A stretch of 64,000 bases of DNA. It comes from Couchioplanes caeruleus (lineage in GTDB: Bacteria > Actinomycetota > Actinomycetes > Mycobacteriales > Micromonosporaceae). The stretch spans positions 3,596,001 to 3,660,000 of the forward strand of contig NZ_RJKL01000001.1 of the NCBI RefSeq assembly GCF_003751945.1, given 5' to 3'. Positions 63,077 to 64,000 of the stretch are shown piece by piece (the first letter of the stretch is position 1; every line of letters starts with the position of its first letter). The notes under the pieces are model-generated. The model was not told the DNA's origin. It did no database searches and saw only the letters and a list, made by a program, of their open reading frames with translations. Both the position numbers and the translations under genes were made by a program.

Positions 63077-63481
63077 TCAGGGATGTGCCGTGAAAACGTT
63101 GAAGCGCCGAGCTTCCAACACCCGAGGATCGTCGACCTTCATGACATCGCGAAGAGTCGAGACGAGGCGCTGCGCCAGGCTCCGGGCCGCGGCGGTCCTC
63201 AGTGGCCACTCTTCGCTGTGTCGCCAGTTGTCCAAACCGAGGCTCGGCTCCGGGTGCCGCCACCCGAGGGCCTCGAGTCGCTCCTCGTCATCCGCGCTGA
63301 GCCGTTGATCCGACGGTAGCCACCGGTTGGATACGGCCTCGGCGTCCAGGCGGTCGCTACCCTGCTTGAACTGCACGAAGCGGTCCCCGTCCGACAGGAT
63401 GACCGTATCGCCATTCGCCATGAACAACATCTCGGTGGCCAACTCTTCGGCGAGCTGTTCCCAGAGCTCAGGGTTGGTCAT
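63077..63481 (-). CDS. TY-Chap-like protein
   Basis: The product is 134 residues. A two-layer alpha/beta pattern is visible: LWEQLAEELATEMLFMANGD, TVILSDGDRFVQFKQG, LGWRHPEPSLGLDNWRHSEE and LAQRLVSTLRDVMKV. It resembles the TY-Chap (type III/VII chaperone-like) domain proteins of actinomycetes, thought to be chaperones or immunity factors for secreted toxins. It lies 22 bp before a DUF6301-like gene and 6 bp after another one. Confidence 0.65.
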   Translation of the reverse strand: MTNPELWEQLAEELATEMLFMANGDTVILSDGDRFVQFKQGSDRLDAEAVSNRWLPSDQRLSADDEERLEALGWRHPEPSLGLDNWRHSEEWPLRTAAARSLAQRLVSTLRDVMKVDDPRVLEARRFNVFTAHP

Positions 63482-63487
63482 GGAAAC

Positions 63488-63964
63488 CTATGCCTTCAGG
63501 CTGTCTAGTTTGTCTTGGAAATCGTTCTGAGCCCACGCCAGGCTCACCGCGAGACGAGTGTTGGCGATGGAGATGGTGGAGGTGGAGTTCCTCCATCGCA
63601 CTTCAGGCTGTTCTCCAACCTTCTGTTCGCTTGGCGGCCCGAGCAGATCCTTGGCCGTCGACACGGCTTCGCTGAATGCGTCCTGCAGTGTCGACAGTTC
63701 CGCGCTGCGATCGGAAGCGACATCGGTGATCCGCATGATGATGCGATCCACCTCCCCGTTGCGGAACGGTACGTTGACCTCGTCGCGACTCAGACCCCAC
63801 TGAGGTGTGACGACGATGCCGTCATCATCGATCACCTCGATCACCTGCCAACCGAGGCGCTCGATCACCTGCGGCGCTTCGGCGGACGTCCAGCTCCAAC
63901 TGGTTTCCTTGAGCGTCGTCAGCGTCGCCCGAAGGTCGTCGCGGTTGATCACACGCAGTGGCAC
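63488..63964 (-). CDS. DUF6301-like protein (copy 2)
   Basis: The product is 158 residues from GTG 63964 (a TTG at 63988 is also in frame). It parallels copy 1: TSWSWTSAEAPQVIERLGWQ, VNVPFRNGEVDRIIMRITDV, LQDAFSEAVSTAKDLLGPP and VRWRNSTSTISIANTRL, ending WAQNDFQDKLD. It is the first gene of the minus-strand series seen in this window; its promoter lies beyond the edge. Same inferred immunity-like role as copy 1. Confidence 0.68.
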   Translation of the reverse strand: MPLRVINRDDLRATLTTLKETSWSWTSAEAPQVIERLGWQVIEVIDDDGIVVTPQWGLSRDEVNVPFRNGEVDRIIMRITDVASDRSAELSTLQDAFSEAVSTAKDLLGPPSEQKVGEQPEVRWRNSTSTISIANTRLAVSLAWAQNDFQDKLDSLKA

Positions 63965-64000
63965 TATGCTTCCGCCTTCCGGGCTCAATCAGAACCAGTC

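Overview
The window is high-GC actinobacterial DNA, most likely from a filamentous Micromonosporaceae-type actinomycete such as Actinoplanes or a relative. Evidence is the GC-rich codon use with long shadow ORFs on the opposite strand, frequent GTG starts with GTGA/ATGA overlaps, an actinobacterial-type ESX (type VII) secretion locus, an element gene of the SCO3933 type, and many actinobacteria-restricted hypothetical families. The genus is an inference.

Layout. (1) 1-1.6 kb: edge of an integrative/conjugative element (partial membrane protein, SCO3933-type regulator, divergent GntR regulator). (2) 1.7-14.3 kb: a secreted polymorphic-toxin locus. A 2298-residue RHS/YD-repeat protein carries a pretoxin Hint domain and a C-terminal toxin tip and overlaps a candidate immunity gene. 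A LamG-domain surface protein is divergent from it, followed by a broken ricin-lectin/LamG gene. (3) 14.5-19.3 kb: a PMT/ArnT-like glycosyltransferase, a decayed stretch that may derive from a polyketide acyltransferase domain, and the RecD2 helicase. (4) 19.6-22.5 kb: an insertion-sequence cluster: an IS110-type transposase, an IS5-family remnant and a complete IS5-family element with 16-bp inverted repeats and a TAA duplication.

(5) 22.6-35.3 kb: the most interesting region, an unassigned biosynthetic cluster. Nine tightly coupled minus-strand genes encode a DmpF-like acylating aldehyde dehydrogenase, a DmpG-like aldolase, a JmjC/cupin oxygenase, an alpha-oxoamine synthase, an HpcH/HpaI CoA-ester lyase, an ornithine-cyclodeaminase-family enzyme, a circularly permuted ATP-grasp ligase, a MaoC dehydratase and a proline-specific aminopeptidase. 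Divergent genes encode an MFS exporter and a second related ATP-grasp protein. Two copies of the palindrome GTCCGATwCGGAC lie in the divergent promoter region. The enzyme set combines features of the nikkomycin side-chain pathway (DmpF/DmpG pair) and of ketomethylene pseudopeptides such as ketomemicin (CoA lyase, MaoC, oxoamine synthase, ATP-grasp). I infer a small peptide-like or pseudopeptide product. An IS3 remnant and a second MFS gene follow.

(6) 37-48 kb: a MarR pseudogene, a small HTH protein, an archaeal-type aspartyl-tRNA synthetase, a cold-shock gene with a terminator-like leader hairpin, small hypotheticals, two tRNA-like modules arranged inside-out (3' half before 5' half), an ArsR-type regulator coupled to an MFS exporter, and a 158-bp inverted relic of the ricin/LamG gene. 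(7) 47.5-54.2 kb: secreted proteins (an RTX-repeat protein, an FN3/lectin protein, a PGRP-type amidase) and an ArsC-family protein. (8) 54.3-64 kb: an ESX secretion locus (DUF6177-type protein, EccC, MinD/ParA-like ATPase, EccD, a small membrane protein), preceded by duplicated pairs of DUF6301-like and TY-Chap-like genes that look like immunity or chaperone cassettes.
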